This document shows, in pieces, positions 47,102 through 59,134 of a stretch of DNA of 64,000 bases; position 1 is the first letter of the stretch, and each line of letters starts with the position of its first letter. Origin of the DNA: Nepenthes gracilis (taxonomy: Eukaryota > Streptophyta > Magnoliopsida > Caryophyllales > Nepenthaceae). The notes beneath the pieces are model-generated. The model was not told the DNA's origin, made no database searches, and was given only the letters and a program-made list of their open reading frames with translations. The stretch covers positions 9,408,021 to 9,472,020 of the forward strand of contig BSYO01000014.1 in assembly GCA_033239525.1 (NCBI GenBank), written 5' to 3'. Made by a program: the position numbers and the translations under genes.

Positions 47102-48057
47102 TGATCGGTACCCTAGAAATGGGCTAGCCCAAGAAGAAGGAACGGCCTAAGTCCACAACCGCTCATTTATGCCCGGATAGTCGATGCTCATCATTGACCG
47201 AATGAAAGGCAAAATGAACCTGAAAAAGCCCATGATTAGAATGGACAACTTGCTCTTGAGATGGTTTACGTTTCCGTTGACCAGAAGCGAGACCAGTGGA
47301 CCGCCTGAAGGTCAAGCCTCAAGTAGGCCAAACCCAGTTTGGCCCGCTCAACCGTCCGCGACCAGTAATGGTCCTTTTTCCTGATTTCCCGCTCTCCACA
47401 GAAGGAAATATCAATTGTAATAGTTATCAGCAGATTCTATGCACATCCCTGAAGGAAAGCGCCAGAATCCTTCTCTAATTTGAAATAAATCCTAACGGTT
47501 ACAGAACGTTATAAGGAAAGTAATCAAGGTAATGATCATTATTGCCATAAAGCTCCATTCCAGAAAAAGCAGTGAGCCCAACAGAGTGCAGGAATTAAGC
47601 CTTTTTGCATAAGGAAGGCTACCCAATACAGCGAATATAAAAGGCCATGGAGCCCTCACTCTAAGGCACGCTTTCGTTTGCCCACAAAAGCTCTTTGCAG
47701 AAAAACTCACATGCTTTCAGACTTCAAACGCTCTCACTCTCTTTGCAACTACGTTCCCAACGAATATAGTACTTAGAACAAGGGCTCCTCACAAGCCAAC
47801 AAAATCTCTCTCAATGGGATCATTCACCCATCTCAAACACTCTCTGCATTTTCTTGCATTCTTTACTTACACCTTTTTAATTCGAAGACTATTTGCTAAT
47901 TTGAGTATCGGAGTGTTTATGGTAGAACAATCTTCCGCCATCACCTGACCTCTTGTTCGTAGTTATAATGTGTAGAATCTAAACCCAATGGATGGAGTCG
48001 GACTCAGACAACCGACTTAACCCAAATCTGTTCGAAATTTGGATTTAAGATGTATCA
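47102..48057 (+). repeat. Tat-3 3' LTR
   Basis: 956 bp, begins TGATCGGTACCC after the PPT and ends GATGTATCA. Its final 40 bases match the reverse complement of 13058-13100 (Tat-2). A TATA box lies at 47636-47644. Confidence 0.78.
47636..47644 (+). promoter_or_regulatory. TATA box of Tat-3 LTR
   Basis: TATAAAAGG, followed by a leader-like CT-rich stretch (CTCACTCTAAGGCACGC). Confidence 0.6.
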
Positions 48058-49890
48058 AATTTTAAATGAAAAGGTTATCACTTATGGTCAAGGAAACTCA
48101 AAGCATATAAGCAAAACTGCCCCACACATAATTTAGAGTTGGCAACATTTAATGTTTTCTTTGAAGCCGTAGACACATTACTTATATGGTGGGAATATGC
48201 TCTAACCATAAAAATTAAAAATAGTGTTTTTTTTTTCTAGAAAGAGATGAATATGAGGCATTGAATTTTGATAAATTTGCTTAAGAACTACAATTATAAA
48301 ATTAATATCAAATCAAAAAAGCCAATGTAGCTGCATTGTATTGAGCCGAAAATCAACTAGCATAATGAACCATGAGATGATTAAAGAATGGGAACATTGG
48401 ATTGAAAAAAAAATTCTGCATTCACAAGGTATCTATATGATTTTATTTTATTTTCAAATACATTCAGTAATTATTGGGAAGATAAAAAAATTGAAGTGGA
48501 AAATCCCTTTTTAATGAAAAATGGTAAAGATTTGAGCAAAGTATGGTGACCAAATTTTAATACTCAAGCTGATGTAATTTTTTTGATTTGAAATTGCATT
48601 TTTGTTCCCAATATTAGAGAATTGAAAGAGTAGATTCTAAACAAAATTTATAGAATCAAGTATACCATCCACCTAGGAATCAATAATATATATTAGGATA
48701 TGAGAAAACCCTTTTGATAGAGAAATATAAAAATAGAAATAGCAACTATTGTGGGAAGAGGTCCCGTTTGTCAATAGATCACGGCCAAACACTAAAAATT
48801 ATAAAAATTTTTGTAGCCTTTACCTATTTCCAATTGAAAATGGAAGCATATTAGTTTGGATTTTGTAATTGGGTTGCTTAGAATGGTTAGGAACCATGAT
48901 ATAGTTTAGGTGTTAGTAAAATGGCTAATCAAATTGGTACATTTCATTTCAGGAAGAATTTTGTTTTCTAAGGATCACTTGGCTGGACTCTATATCAATT
49001 AAATAGAGAGGCTACATGGAGTTCCAATGTCTATTATGTCAGATCGAGATTATAGATTTATGTCCAAATTTGTGGAGAGTCTACACAGAGAACTAGATAT
49101 GAAATTAAAGTTTAGTACAGTTTTTTATCTACAAATAGGTAACCAATTAAAGAAAATAATTTAAATTTTTAAAGATATACTTAGAATTTTGGCTTCAGAT
49201 GTGAGTAATAATTGGGATAATTATTTATTATTAGCCAAATTTATATATAATAATTACTATCAGTCAAATATTTGTGCAGCACCTTTTAAGGAGTTATATG
49301 GAGAGAGATGTTGATCTCTAATTAACTGAAAAAAATACATTATAGAAAACTTTTATATCCAAAGATAATTCAAAAGATTTCAAAGAAGATCCAAGTGATT
49401 CAAAACTACTTGCAAGTTGCCAAAGTAGATAGAAGTGTTTTACGGATCCTAGGAGATGATTTAAGCTTTGAAGTGGGCGATCACTTATTTTTAAAGGCAT
49501 CCCCATCAAAAGGAATTTCAAGATTTAACTTGAGAGAAAGTTAAAGTCAATATTTATTAGATCTTATGAAATGTTTCAATAAATTAGATATAGGGCTTAT
49601 AAATTTAAACCTACCTCCCAATTTTGTAGATTTTTATGATGTATTCCACATTTTGATACTTTAAAAGTATGTTTTCTATCCCTCTCATATGATCGAATAT
49701 GAACTTTTAAGGATTAATAAAAATTTGATGTATGTGGAGGAATTTGTTCAGACTTTAGGGAAGTGAAACAAGTTCTCACAATTAAGGCGATTCCTCTAAT
49801 TAATGTGCTTTAGATAAATTACACATTTGAAGTACCAACTTGGAAGCATGAAGACAAGATTCAAGAAAAGTGATCACATCTATCCATCAA
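48058..49890 (+). pseudogene. Tekay-like pol remnant: RNase H, integrase, chromodomain
   Basis: Very AT-rich and heavily decayed, but recognisable in order. RNase H end: 48070-48230 (EKVITYGQ...SKHISKTAPH). Integrase: about 48800-49300 (LQPLPISN, KWKHISLDFVIGLLR, KWLIKLVHFISGR; then ERLHGVPMSIMSDRDYRF, LKFSTVFYLQ, FKELYGERC). Chromodomain region: about 49640-49880 (HFDTLKVCF, TIKAIPLINVL, FEVPTWKHEDKIQEK). Stops occur every 10-40 codons. The chromodomain after integrase places it in the chromovirus group, most like Tekay/Del. The left side is cut by Tat-3. Confidence 0.8.
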
Positions 49891-49937
49891 TGAGGTATGT
49901 ACATTTTGATGATAAAATTTTATAAGAAAAAAAGAAT

Positions 49938-51035
49938 TATAACACCTAATTATCGAAATATGTATTGTAGTGTTATAATTAATTATATTAAGTAAAATTT
50001 TAATATAATTATGTGATAGGATTAAAAAATTAAGTATTTGAGAAAAAAAAGACTGGCACTAGACTCACGCATAGATGGCACTCAAGCATGACTAACAAAA
50101 CATATGTCACGCATACGTGCATGGTAGCACAGGTGGGGCTCATGTGTGGTTGGAAGCACGCTTATGAGTGCACATCGTATAACCCCATGCTTGATGGTTG
50201 CAAAACTAACACTCGCATTCTACTTTGGATATTTAAGAGGCCTTTGGCTAATTTTTGGTCATTTTGGCCTAAAGTTTTGAGAGATGAAAGAAAAATAAGA
50301 GAGAAAATAAAAGAAAAAGTAAATGAAGTCAATTTTAAAATGTTTTCATGTTAGGTATGAATAATATTCAACTTAAGATAGATACATCTAATCCTTTATT
50401 GCTAAAATTTTTTGATTATTCCTTTTGATCTTTGTTTAAATGTACAATATGAGATTATTTTTGTACTATCATTCATGTTATCCTTTATTGCATGCCCTAT
50501 GAGAAATTTTGTTACTCAATCTTTGATATTCGACTCTAATAAATAAAGTTATCACTGATTATTAATTTTTATATATTTATCATCCTATAATACTTTTCAG
50601 CATTACTATACTTGATGATTAACCGGTTTAGACCTCTTATAAGGCATTTAGGCCTCTTGCGCGGCATTAGATCAAAAGAAGGTTTCAAAAAATTAGTTAT
50701 AAATATTTTCATTTATATTTGAAGTTGTAATTGTTCCAAACTAATAGTTAAACAATCCATTTGGGATATTTGTATCATTGGCCGGTGAGCCATACATCAT
50801 GATTGTGTGATGGATGGATGTTGGGCTTAGTTTGCACGTTTTTCCTTGTACCTTAAATGATTTGAGTATGTTACACATTTTAGCGTCAATCTTCAAATTA
50901 TTGAACGTATTCCGAAATAGTACGTCCGTATATGTCTATTAGATTTGCCTAATGATTTGTTGTAAGGTCACAATTCGATATGAATTAGACTTATTTATAT
51001 TGTTATTGTCTGAGATTTGTTTTGAGATTGTGACA
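49938..51035 (+). repeat. 3' LTR of the Tekay-like element (approximate)
   Basis: Begins TATAACACCTAATT after a purine-rich ATAAGAAAAAAAGAA and probably ends GATTGTGACA at 51035, about 1.1 kb. The start is typical of Tekay LTRs (TGTAACACC) with G changed to A. No second LTR is available to confirm the ends. Confidence 0.5.
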
Positions 51036-52440
51036 ATTCTCAAACCTCAATGCCCCTAAATATTTATTAGAAAATTATTATAAATATATCCAATAAATAT
51101 TTTTAGAATACTCTAAAACAATATAAAATTTATTTATCTAATTATTTTTATATAAGGCCCATAATATAATAAATATATAAAAGGTTACTTCAGTCAACAA
51201 AATTTAAAAGAAGATATACAGCTCATAGTTATTTTACAATTATCATTTGATTTGACATACAACATTAAGCTTCGCATCAAACATTTGAGAACTTCTTGCC
51301 CATATTCTAGGGTCGTTTGGCTAATTGAAATAAATACAAAACAAATTATTTTCGGACATATTTACTTTTTATAATATTTATTAATTTGGTTAGATAGAAT
51401 TATGATTTTATAAAATATTTACCTCAAAATAATTTAAATAACTGCTAATATTAAAAAAATAATTATGTATATTTAAATCGAGAACAAGAATCTCTTGCTA
51501 GAAACTGGCCATCAACCCTCATGGACCTACATTGCTTGCCAAAATTGTTATTGTTGGATCGATTATTTTTTATGAATGTCTCAATAAACAGACGGTTATC
51601 AAAATATCGCATAAATTTGTACGATGATCAGAGTGTTCGCACGCGTAGCGAGGCTTAGGGGTGACCAAAGCGGTGCCGGGGCCAAGGGAACGACTGAATT
51701 GGAGCCAAGTTCGAAGGGAGACCGAAGGCAAGCTTGAAAGGCAACCGAATTAATAAGTATGAAGGAAGCTCAGACTACTAACATTGAAGAACGACTAGCT
51801 GCCGATCTCAGTGGCGCACAATGTAAAAGTACGAAAAATGCTTTTTAAGGCTGTAAGAGTGCGAAAAATGTGCTTTGGTCCTGATATCATTATAAAGTGC
51901 ACGAAAAACTTTAGGGTTTGCATGAAAAAGTAAAACTTTCGCCAATACTTGTTAAATCAGATGGCAAAGAACGCCGCCGGTGAGAGAAGAAAAGAGAGAA
52001 AAGAAAGAATGAGATTTTTCTTACTTTGAATATTTTTTTTACTCTATCTAAGATCGGTTGCTGATATTCTATTTTGAGGGTTTGTATAACCAATTTTATA
52101 TAGTAGAGATTTTTTAAAATTTATATCGTAATTTTTTTTTTAATTAAAAATAAATTTTTACGTTAAAAATCATTATATATTGTTGATTTCTTTGAGTCCA
52201 CAATTTTGATTGCTGACCGTTAACGGGAGGTTCACGTTTGCTCTGTTGCTCCATGTTGTGTATATCTGAATCGAGAAAACCCATCAATTATTATTATCTA
52301 ATCTTAAATAATTGTCTTTTGTAATTTATATTTGTTCTTATTCATCGTCATCATTTTTAATTCTTCCCTATTCAGTACCATCGATCAAATGAAGACGGTT
52401 ACACAACGCCAAATTAATCAGAAAAATCAGGAGATGTCAA
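51036..52440. other. Unassigned intergenic sequence
   Basis: AT-rich sequence with no domain recognised. A GC-richer block at 51620-51800 (ACGCGTAGCGAGGCTTAGG, then repeated GAAGG/CGAAGG words) stands out but has no open frame or terminal repeat I can see. Its right end may hold the 3' end of the CYSTM transcript. Confidence 0.4.
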
Positions 52441-52450
52441 CAATATATAG

Positions 52451-52678
52451 ACTATTATTTGAACAAAGGCAATTCAAATGGAGAATCTGATGATGCCATC
52501 TAAATCGCAACCACGACGCAGATCGAAGACCAAAATAAAACTCAAAATAATGATAATAATAACGAAAATAAGTATAAAAAAGCATCCACAAACACCTGAA
52601 ATCCTGGAATATTAGCATACGCGCGGAGGAAATCGGGGGGAGAGAGAGGGATGGGGGAAGGAGGAGAGGAGAGGACTT
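52451..52678 (-). other. Probable 3' UTR of the CYSTM gene
   Basis: Follows the TAG stop on the minus strand, beginning with a CT-rich stretch. AATAAT at 52454-52459 (minus) is a possible weak poly(A) signal. The true end cannot be set from sequence alone. Confidence 0.35.
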
Positions 52679-53348
52679 CTAGGTGACGAAGATGATTGAC
52701 GGATCGCAGCAGCACTCATCAATTAGGCAACAGCAACACAGAGCCGCCAGACTGCAGTTTGATTAAAATTCCAACATAGGTAAAGAAACAATTCCAACAC
52801 AAAAAAAAAAAAATCCTGAAACTACGAGCAGAAATTCTTTAAACTTTTAGGGATTTATGGAGAGACGAAGTACCAGCCCTCAAGGAAACCAGTCTGTCGC
52901 CTAGGCGGCGGGGCAGCGTAATATTGCGGAGGTGCCATTACTGGTGGTCCTTGATAGTATCCTGGAAGAATTCATGAAATTCTTCTAGAATAATTAGACT
53001 AAAATTTTCAAATCATCAATCCGAAAATCAACTAAGCAGAGTAGTTTAGGAAGAAAATAGTCGGTTAATTCAACGTTCTTGAACAAAAGTTAAAATTGAG
53101 GACGGAATAATATCCCGAAAGATAAAGCACGTTAAGACGACAACAAACTCTTCAACTAGAAATCCTTCAGCATATCATAGAGCAACCAAAGAAAACGAAA
53201 CAAAACAGATCACAGAAAAAGAAGGCGACGACGTATCCAAGAGAGAAATTAGGGCTCAAATTGGAATCCGGTGGAATTAAGTACAGAAAGAGATTAATAG
53301 TGGATTACCTTGAGCAGGGTAAGGATATGCATATTTAGGGTCGCTCAT
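52679..53348 (-). CDS. CYSTM-type small cysteine-rich membrane protein (3 exons, intact)
   Basis: Minus-strand gene with coding exons 53348-53309, 52961-52874 and 52751-52679: 201 nt giving 66 residues plus stop. Both introns (346 and 122 nt) are GT-AG; phases join cleanly. The protein starts MSDPKYAYPYPAQG and has a Pro/Tyr/Gln-rich middle (GPPVMAPPQYYAAPPP). It ends with the CYSTM module: FLEGCLAALCCCCLID, then ECCC, then DPSIIFVT, eight cysteines in a hydrophobic tail. The second splice junction falls inside the codon for the first Cys, as needed to join FLEG to CLAAL. Members of this eukaryotic family are small tail-anchored or membrane-associated proteins linked in plants to stress tolerance and defence; the exact role of this one is unknown. 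It is the only intact host gene seen. The start is set by the first ATG after a plausible leader and TATA box. Confidence 0.93.
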
Positions 53349-53420
53349 TTTGACAGCGCAGACGCAGATAGAGATCGAGGATATAATTCAAACTCGACGG
53401 CAATGGCCGACTTTTCGAGA

Positions 53421-53438
53421 GAGAGAGAGAGAGAGAAA
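53421..53438. repeat. (GA)n in the CYSTM gene leader
   Basis: Nine GA units (CT on the coding strand) between the TATA box and the start codon. CT-rich leaders are common in plant genes. Confidence 0.75.
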
Positions 53439-53500
53439 TAGGAGGAAAAGGCAGCCAACCAGTCAGCTAAGGAAAGGACTTTAGACTTGGGTTTCGTCAT

Positions 53501-53506
53501 TATATA
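53501..53506 (-). promoter_or_regulatory. TATA box of the CYSTM gene
   Basis: TTGTATATAATG on the minus strand, about 155 bp upstream of the start codon, leaving room for a leader of about 120-125 nt. Confidence 0.6.
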
Positions 53507-53519
53507 CAAGTGGATGATG

Positions 53520-53912
53520 GCGAAGGAAGGATTGATTGATTTCTTTTTAATTATAATTATTTAATGTTGGTTAAATAATTATATTATTTTATTATTAAAA
53601 TTATTATTCATTATTTAAAAAAAATTAATTTAATTAATTTAATATTAATAAAATGATTATAATCAAAAATAAATAAATTAACCCCAACATTGATATGAGT
53701 CCCAAATCCGGTGGGAGACGCGCTTCCCCTCGTTAGCTTCACCGATTTGTCGCGTTTTCAAGTTCACGTTTCGGAAAAGCGATTCCTCTCCTCCTCTTCG
53801 GTCGGCACTGATTATTCCCACGCCAAATCATCAAAATATCATCAATTTTCTATCTTTTTTTTTTTAATATTTTCAAAACAATTAGCGAAACACTTGACAT
53901 AAAAAATGTAAA

Positions 53913-53943
<31 letters not shown>

Positions 53944-53975
53944 TTACTTTTGGAGACTATATATATATTAGGCAT
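53520..53975. other. AT-rich intergenic stretch with a small GC-richer block
   Basis: 53530-53690 and 53840-53975 are AT-rich, with an (AT)n run at about 53920-53942. Between them, 53711-53830 is GC-richer and open on plus (MGDALPLVSFTDLSRFQV, later SSSSVGTDYSHAKSS). I do not recognise it. It could be a gene fragment cut by the Tat-4 LTR, or chance. Confidence 0.35.
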
Positions 53976-53979
53976 ATAT

Positions 53980-55785
53980 CTTCGGCTGACTTAAAAATAA
54001 AAATCTGAAACAAACTTAGAATTGATATATCTCTGAATTTAAATTATCGAATAAATTAAGAAGCCACTTAATCTTCTCGATAGGTTGAGGTAAAGTAGGC
54101 CTGATTTTTGTTATTTTAAATATAAATCCTATACACCACAATTGGCAAACAATAGTCAAAGGGTTGCAGAGACTCGCTCTCTGATATATTATCCAACTCC
54201 TCGATATATCATCTGACAGTTAAATTAGTAATCTTTCTTAGTGAGATAGAAAGATAAAATGATACAAGGAATGTGTTGATGCATATTTTAGAAAATTGAG
54301 TGTTTATAGATAATTAAACTTTAGTGAGTGCGCTCGATTGGGGAGCGATTTAAAGATGAAAGATTGGGTTCCGATGAGTGCGCTTAGTTGGGGAGCGGGT
54401 TAGAGATGGTGGACTAACTTCCAATGAGTACACTCAATTAAAAACAATTTATGGATGGAGGATTAAATTCTGATGAGTACGCTCGACTAGGGAGCAACTT
54501 AGTAATAGAAGATTGAGATCCGATATGTGCACTCAATTAGAGAGCGGCTTTGAGATGGAGGATTAAATTTCAATAAGTATGTTCGGTTGGGAGGGTAACT
54601 TAGAAATGGAGGATTGAGCTCCGATATGTGTCGTCGGTTAGGGAGCGGATTTAGGATGGAGGATTGAACTCTAATGAGTGCGTTTGGTTGGGAAGTGGCT
54701 CAAAGATAGAGGATTGGGTTCCAATAAATGCACTCGATTGGGGAGTGAGTTAGAGATGGAGGATTGAATTCCGATGTGTACACTCAATTGGGGAGTGACT
54801 TAGAGATGGAGGATTGAACTCCAATGAATGCGCTCGGCTAGGGAATGACATAGAGATGAAGGATTGAACTCTGATATATGCGTTCGGCTAGGGAATGGCT
54901 TTAAGATGGGAAAACCTTCTTCGAAGAGAGGCTCTAGAGCTATGGTTTGCACTCTCTTTTCTGTCTCTCTTTCTCTTGTTTCAAATTTTTCATCCTCCTC
55001 CCTCTTTGGTGGAGGAAGGTATTTATAGGAAGAGAGTGCTAGTTAACTGTCATAGGGGCAATGATTGCATCGTAATTTTTGGCCCTTTGATGGAGACAAT
55101 TTTCTACTTCCCTGGCAAACTACACTTTTTCAAGCGCTTGAGACGTGGCAAACTAGTAGTTATGTAGTTTGCTTGTTGAGTTGGGATTGTTGAGCAAGTA
55201 TTGCTATGCTGCGCCTATGAGCCCGTTAGAAGGGCTACCTTTGTGGCTCATACCCTACAAGGTGGATGTGGGCCATGCTATCTGAGCCTTGAGCAATGAG
55301 GATCTTTCTCTGGGCCACTGGCCAGATCTTGGGTCAACGTATGGGCTACCGGACTTATCACTAGCTCCCATGCTAGGCAATTTAGAATTCCAATCCCCGG
55401 CATGTTCTTGATGGGACATCGCTGTGTGAGTCTTCATTTGTGATTTTCTTCCCGAGGCATGTTCCTTCCCCATACAATTTGCAGTTCTAGTGAGATTCGG
55501 TGTCGAATTGATTCTTTGCCGCATAAATACGGTCGACCTCCTCCTCCGACTATATAGGGGGAGCTCTCAGTGCCTTACTTCACACATCGTCTTCACAAGA
55601 TAGGTGTTGTGAGAGTTTTGAGCTAGCATGAATCCTACACAATACAAGTTAGGATCGGTGGAGACTCTTGCTTGTTATTTGAAGCTGAAGCCGAGGATAT
55701 GTCTATAGTCTGTCTTGATTTTCCTTTTTTGGACTCTGCCCAAACCAACCTCATGTCATTCTAGACAAGGTTTGGGTACCGATGG
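53980..55785 (-). repeat. Tat-4 3' LTR (approximate)
   Basis: The left end is set by comparison with the right LTR. The inner end is set by GGGTACCGAT (55774-55783), the reverse of the Tat LTR start ATCGGTACCC. It has a minus-strand TATA box (TATAAATA near 55020), then a leader-like purine/pyrimidine stretch, then a 50-bp tandem array, then the LTR end. Open frames inside (54895-55167, 55255-55524) look fortuitous. Confidence 0.5.
54303..54905. repeat. Twelve-copy tandem repeat, ~50-bp unit
   Basis: Units of AGAGATGGAGGATTGAACTC then CGATGAGTGCGCTCGGTTGG then GGAGCGGCTT, 48-51 bp each and 70-85 percent alike by eye. The array sits in the Tat-4 LTR downstream of its TATA box (minus strand). 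Confidence 0.9.
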
Positions 55786-56560
55786 CCATTTTTCTCTTCT
55801 CCTAGTTGTTGTTCAGTTGTCCTCTCTACACGAACTTCAAAGGGGAGAAGTCTCAGCCTATCTGGTGGGGGTGGTAATGCCTTTTCCCATCCGAGCCGAG
55901 TGACTCTACCCTTTACTGCTCTTAGGAGGACTGCTTCCAAAGACAACTGGGGGAGGAGCTCCCCCAACATGTCCATGTTGTGCTCTAGCCTTTGACACCA
56001 CATTGGGTCTGGTAGTGACTCACGGACTCGAAGGCTTTAGCCACGTCTCGGTGCTTGGTTCTTAGGGGTTGCCTCTCGGGTGAGAGCAGCTGCATTTGTC
56101 TTTTCTATTATAACTGCCATCCCCGGAGGAGGTTGGACAAATGAAATCACGTCATTGTTTCATGTATTTTTATTTTCCTCCGATATCATATATCTATTAT
56201 TGAAAACTTGTATTTTGTAAAGAGAAATTAATTAATGAAATTACCGAGCATTGTTTATGCTTATATTGCATGGCACTATTACTTTTGCATAATGTGAATA
56301 GTTGAAGCACTTGAATATTATTTTTCATTACTTGATGTCTGACAAACTGACAATCTGAGCTACTGGTAACTCAATCTTCTGGCGACCCTGACTCACTGCA
56401 ATTCGTCCAGAATTCTATGTTAGGATGCGAGCTGGTCGGATCATCCTCGAGCCTGCCAGGGTTGCATGTTTCCAATTCATAATCTTGAAAAATGAGGCAG
56501 CAGGTCATCATTACTAGCGTCGTGCAACCTAGGAACCTAGGGTGTCTGCTATGTGTAGGT
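55786..56560 (+). pseudogene. Antisense-ORF C-terminal fragment and its 3' flank
   Basis: Around 55800-56150 the plus strand resembles the C-terminal region of the antisense ORF, and the following TTGTATTTTGTAAAG...AATTAATGAAATTACC-type tail resembles 17840-17885 of Tat-2. The match is weak and is followed by sequence leading into a second antisense ORF, so a rearrangement or a second truncated element is likely. Confidence 0.35.
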
Positions 56561-58633
56561 TGACCTGGGAAGCATTATGTCAATCATCATAACGAGTCTA
56601 GTGAAAAAATGCACTACAACACCCTGGGGTGAGGACATGTGTCCTGGTCATTATGGAGACACGCCACTTCAATTTTTTTGTAAGGACACCATTACGAGGT
56701 TGAGGCATTGGCTATTTAAGTGCCTGCGCTCTTCTAATCTTGCATCTCTTTATTTTCAGAACATTTCTACCCTAGTTTGCCATTCTCCTTGCTAGTTCCC
56801 ATGGTCTTTCGAATGGTCTCCCAAGGCATCGTTGATATCTCGTCCACTCTATATGTCGAGGAGATAAAGTCTCTATGGAGTTGGTATCGTAACCTAAGCA
56901 TCACGTGATACACTATGCTTGGTGCTAATAAAACCGCTTACTTCCCTCATCTAGGGTTCATAACTATGTACGAGGAACATTTGAGGCCAGGTCTCTGCAT
57001 TCCATTTGTGATAGAGTTGCGTGGGATTTTGAGGGCTTAGGGGATACCTATGGCTTGTCTTCACCCGAGCACCATTCAGAATTTAGTGACCTTGTGTGTC
57101 TTCTTCCACACCAAAGGGCTCACCTAGATGCTCAAGCCCTAAAGGTGATTTTTCAAATCAGCCAAGAGGCTAACAAGATTTCCTTTTCTTCTCGTGAGGT
57201 TCGTGATTAGCAGGGGGAGCCTGAATCCGACAATGGGCTAGAGGAAGCATTTCTTCTTCGTGGTGGTCAACATTGACTAAAGTGTCCCAAATCAATGGGG
57301 CAATGTCCACAGTGCATATGCCTGGGATGTTCTACTAGGCGAGGAACTGATGGTGCAATCGTTGACAATGCTAGTCGAGGAGTGTACCGACATCCTTCAC
57401 TGCATTGATTATTACTGAGTCTCCCAAACTCCGCTACATGGAATGCAGTGGGAGGCTCGAACGGAGGAGGGCAACACCTCTACCACACCAGATCGTCGTC
57501 TTAAGAGGAAGTTCGAGGCTTTGCTCTCTTAGGACTCTCTCGAGCGATCTCCTAACGAGGTGGCTCCTCCATCGCCTGCCCTGTCTGGGGAGTGCTGGAG
57601 GATTGATGTGGCTTGCACGAGGCCACCTGCACTGACTGCTAGCAAGCCATCTAGGCGGCCAGGCTTAGATTAGTCTTCTTTAGACGATCTAAGCCTTAGC
57701 AACTCATTATAAGCATCCATGGGCGAGGAGTCCTTGGTGGGTTTTGCCGACAGACCGGGGATTCTGTCGTCCAATGGGCCAGGTGATCGGACCAATGCCA
57801 AGACTGCTCCCAAGAGGAGAATCCCGATCTTTGTGGCTACTTCTCCGAAAGTATCCATGTCGGCCTCTCCTCCTAATTCTGTTGAGGAAGGTGCCAAAAG
57901 AGTCTAAGTTGAGGAAGAAGTGGTTGGGGATGGCTCAGAGACAGAGGCAACAACTAAGCGAGCATCCTGCCCTAAAGGGTTGGTGTTCGAGCCCCCAAGA
58001 ATTTTGGGCAGGCTTGGCCCACCCCCACGTTTTGTGGCCCCTCTTCCTCGTGATGTGTAGCCTCTTTGATCCTCATCGATCCCTGTTGGAGCTAAGGGGT
58101 CTCCTGGCCCGTCCCAGTGGATAGAGCCATCTTGTCATGAGGTACCGTGTTACGGCCTTCTTTGATCTGATATCGTCATGCTTTCTTGTTATCATTCTTG
58201 ACTGTCTGTCATTTGTTGTTTGCTAAGTTGAGGAGGCACTCTGAGTGGTAGAGAGGATTCTGCACTGGAGGGATAATGAGATCTTACAGCTATCCTAGGC
58301 GTACATAGATCCTGCTACAATGGAGGATGCGGAGTACCGAATGAATGTTGTTGTCATCGAGACTTTGTAGAGTGAAGAGTGGATAGCCTATCTCAACTAG
58401 AGGTTGTCTGAGTCAGAGGCGAGATCCCAAGAGCTCTCAAAGGTGAACGCTCGGCCTTTAGATCGGATCGCCTCACTCTAGGATGAGTTTTGGGAGGCGT
58501 GGTAGAAACTCGTGGCACTCCAAAATGAGAATGCTCGTGTAATGTACCAAATTTTTGAGATCTTCTGTCATTGAATATATAAGGACCAAATTCTTTTATG
58601 TCAAGAGAATGGCAAAGAGGTGAAGGAAAAATA

Positions 58634-58790
58634 ATCCGGTCAACACCAGTTGACCGGAAAATATGATGAGAAAATTAATCCGGTCAACACCTGTTGACCG
58701 GAAAACGTGAGGAAAAATTTAATTGGTCAACGCTAGTTGACCGAAAACGTGAAGGAAAGCTTATTCGGTCAACACCAGTTGACCGGAAGG
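58634..58790. repeat. Tandem array of W-box hairpins
   Basis: Four units of 41-44 bp. Each has CCGGTCAAC-ACCA-GTTGACCGG or a close variant (stems at 58636-58657, 58680-58701, 58724-58743, 58766-58785). A fifth hairpin is at 59718-59738. Confidence 0.9.
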
Positions 58791-59134
58791 GATGAAGAAG
58801 CCATTATATGAATTGAAGGTAAATCGGAGTAGTTTATATGACCGGAATTAAGATGTTGACCAACGCCATGATATTGACTGGCACCAAGAAAAAGGCCAGA
58901 AGTGTTGAGACGAGAGAAAGCCATGAAGGCCAGCCGTCGTGTAACCCAACTTACCAGTCAACGCAATATTGACAAAGTTACAATAAGCGCAAGTTTTTCG
59001 AAGACCTTGATCTCCAGAAAACAAGTAGAAATAGTGAATTTCGGAGACCTTTGGCAAGAACCTGGAGACCACTTTTCCAGAGGTCTTTGATTGGCTCTCG
59101 GGAGGCCATTTCCGGAGGCCATATGTGAAGTTTC

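Larger units (their letters stand above)
44771..48057 (+). mobile_element. Tat-3: 3' part of a plus-strand Tat-like element
   Basis: Antisense ORF (44771-46340, minus), tandem-repeat zone B (46540-46930), PPT (47089-47101) and 3' LTR (47102-48057), the same order as the 3' third of Tat-1. Its left side ends where the inverted family-S LTR begins (44770), inside the antisense ORF. Its right end lies in the RNase H region of a Tekay-like pol. The gag-pol of this copy is not in the window. Confidence 0.75.

Noticed and set aside
55255..55524. 89-residue minus-strand frame as a host gene
   Set aside because: Lies within the Tat-4 LTR, has no recognised domain and no supporting splice or promoter pattern.
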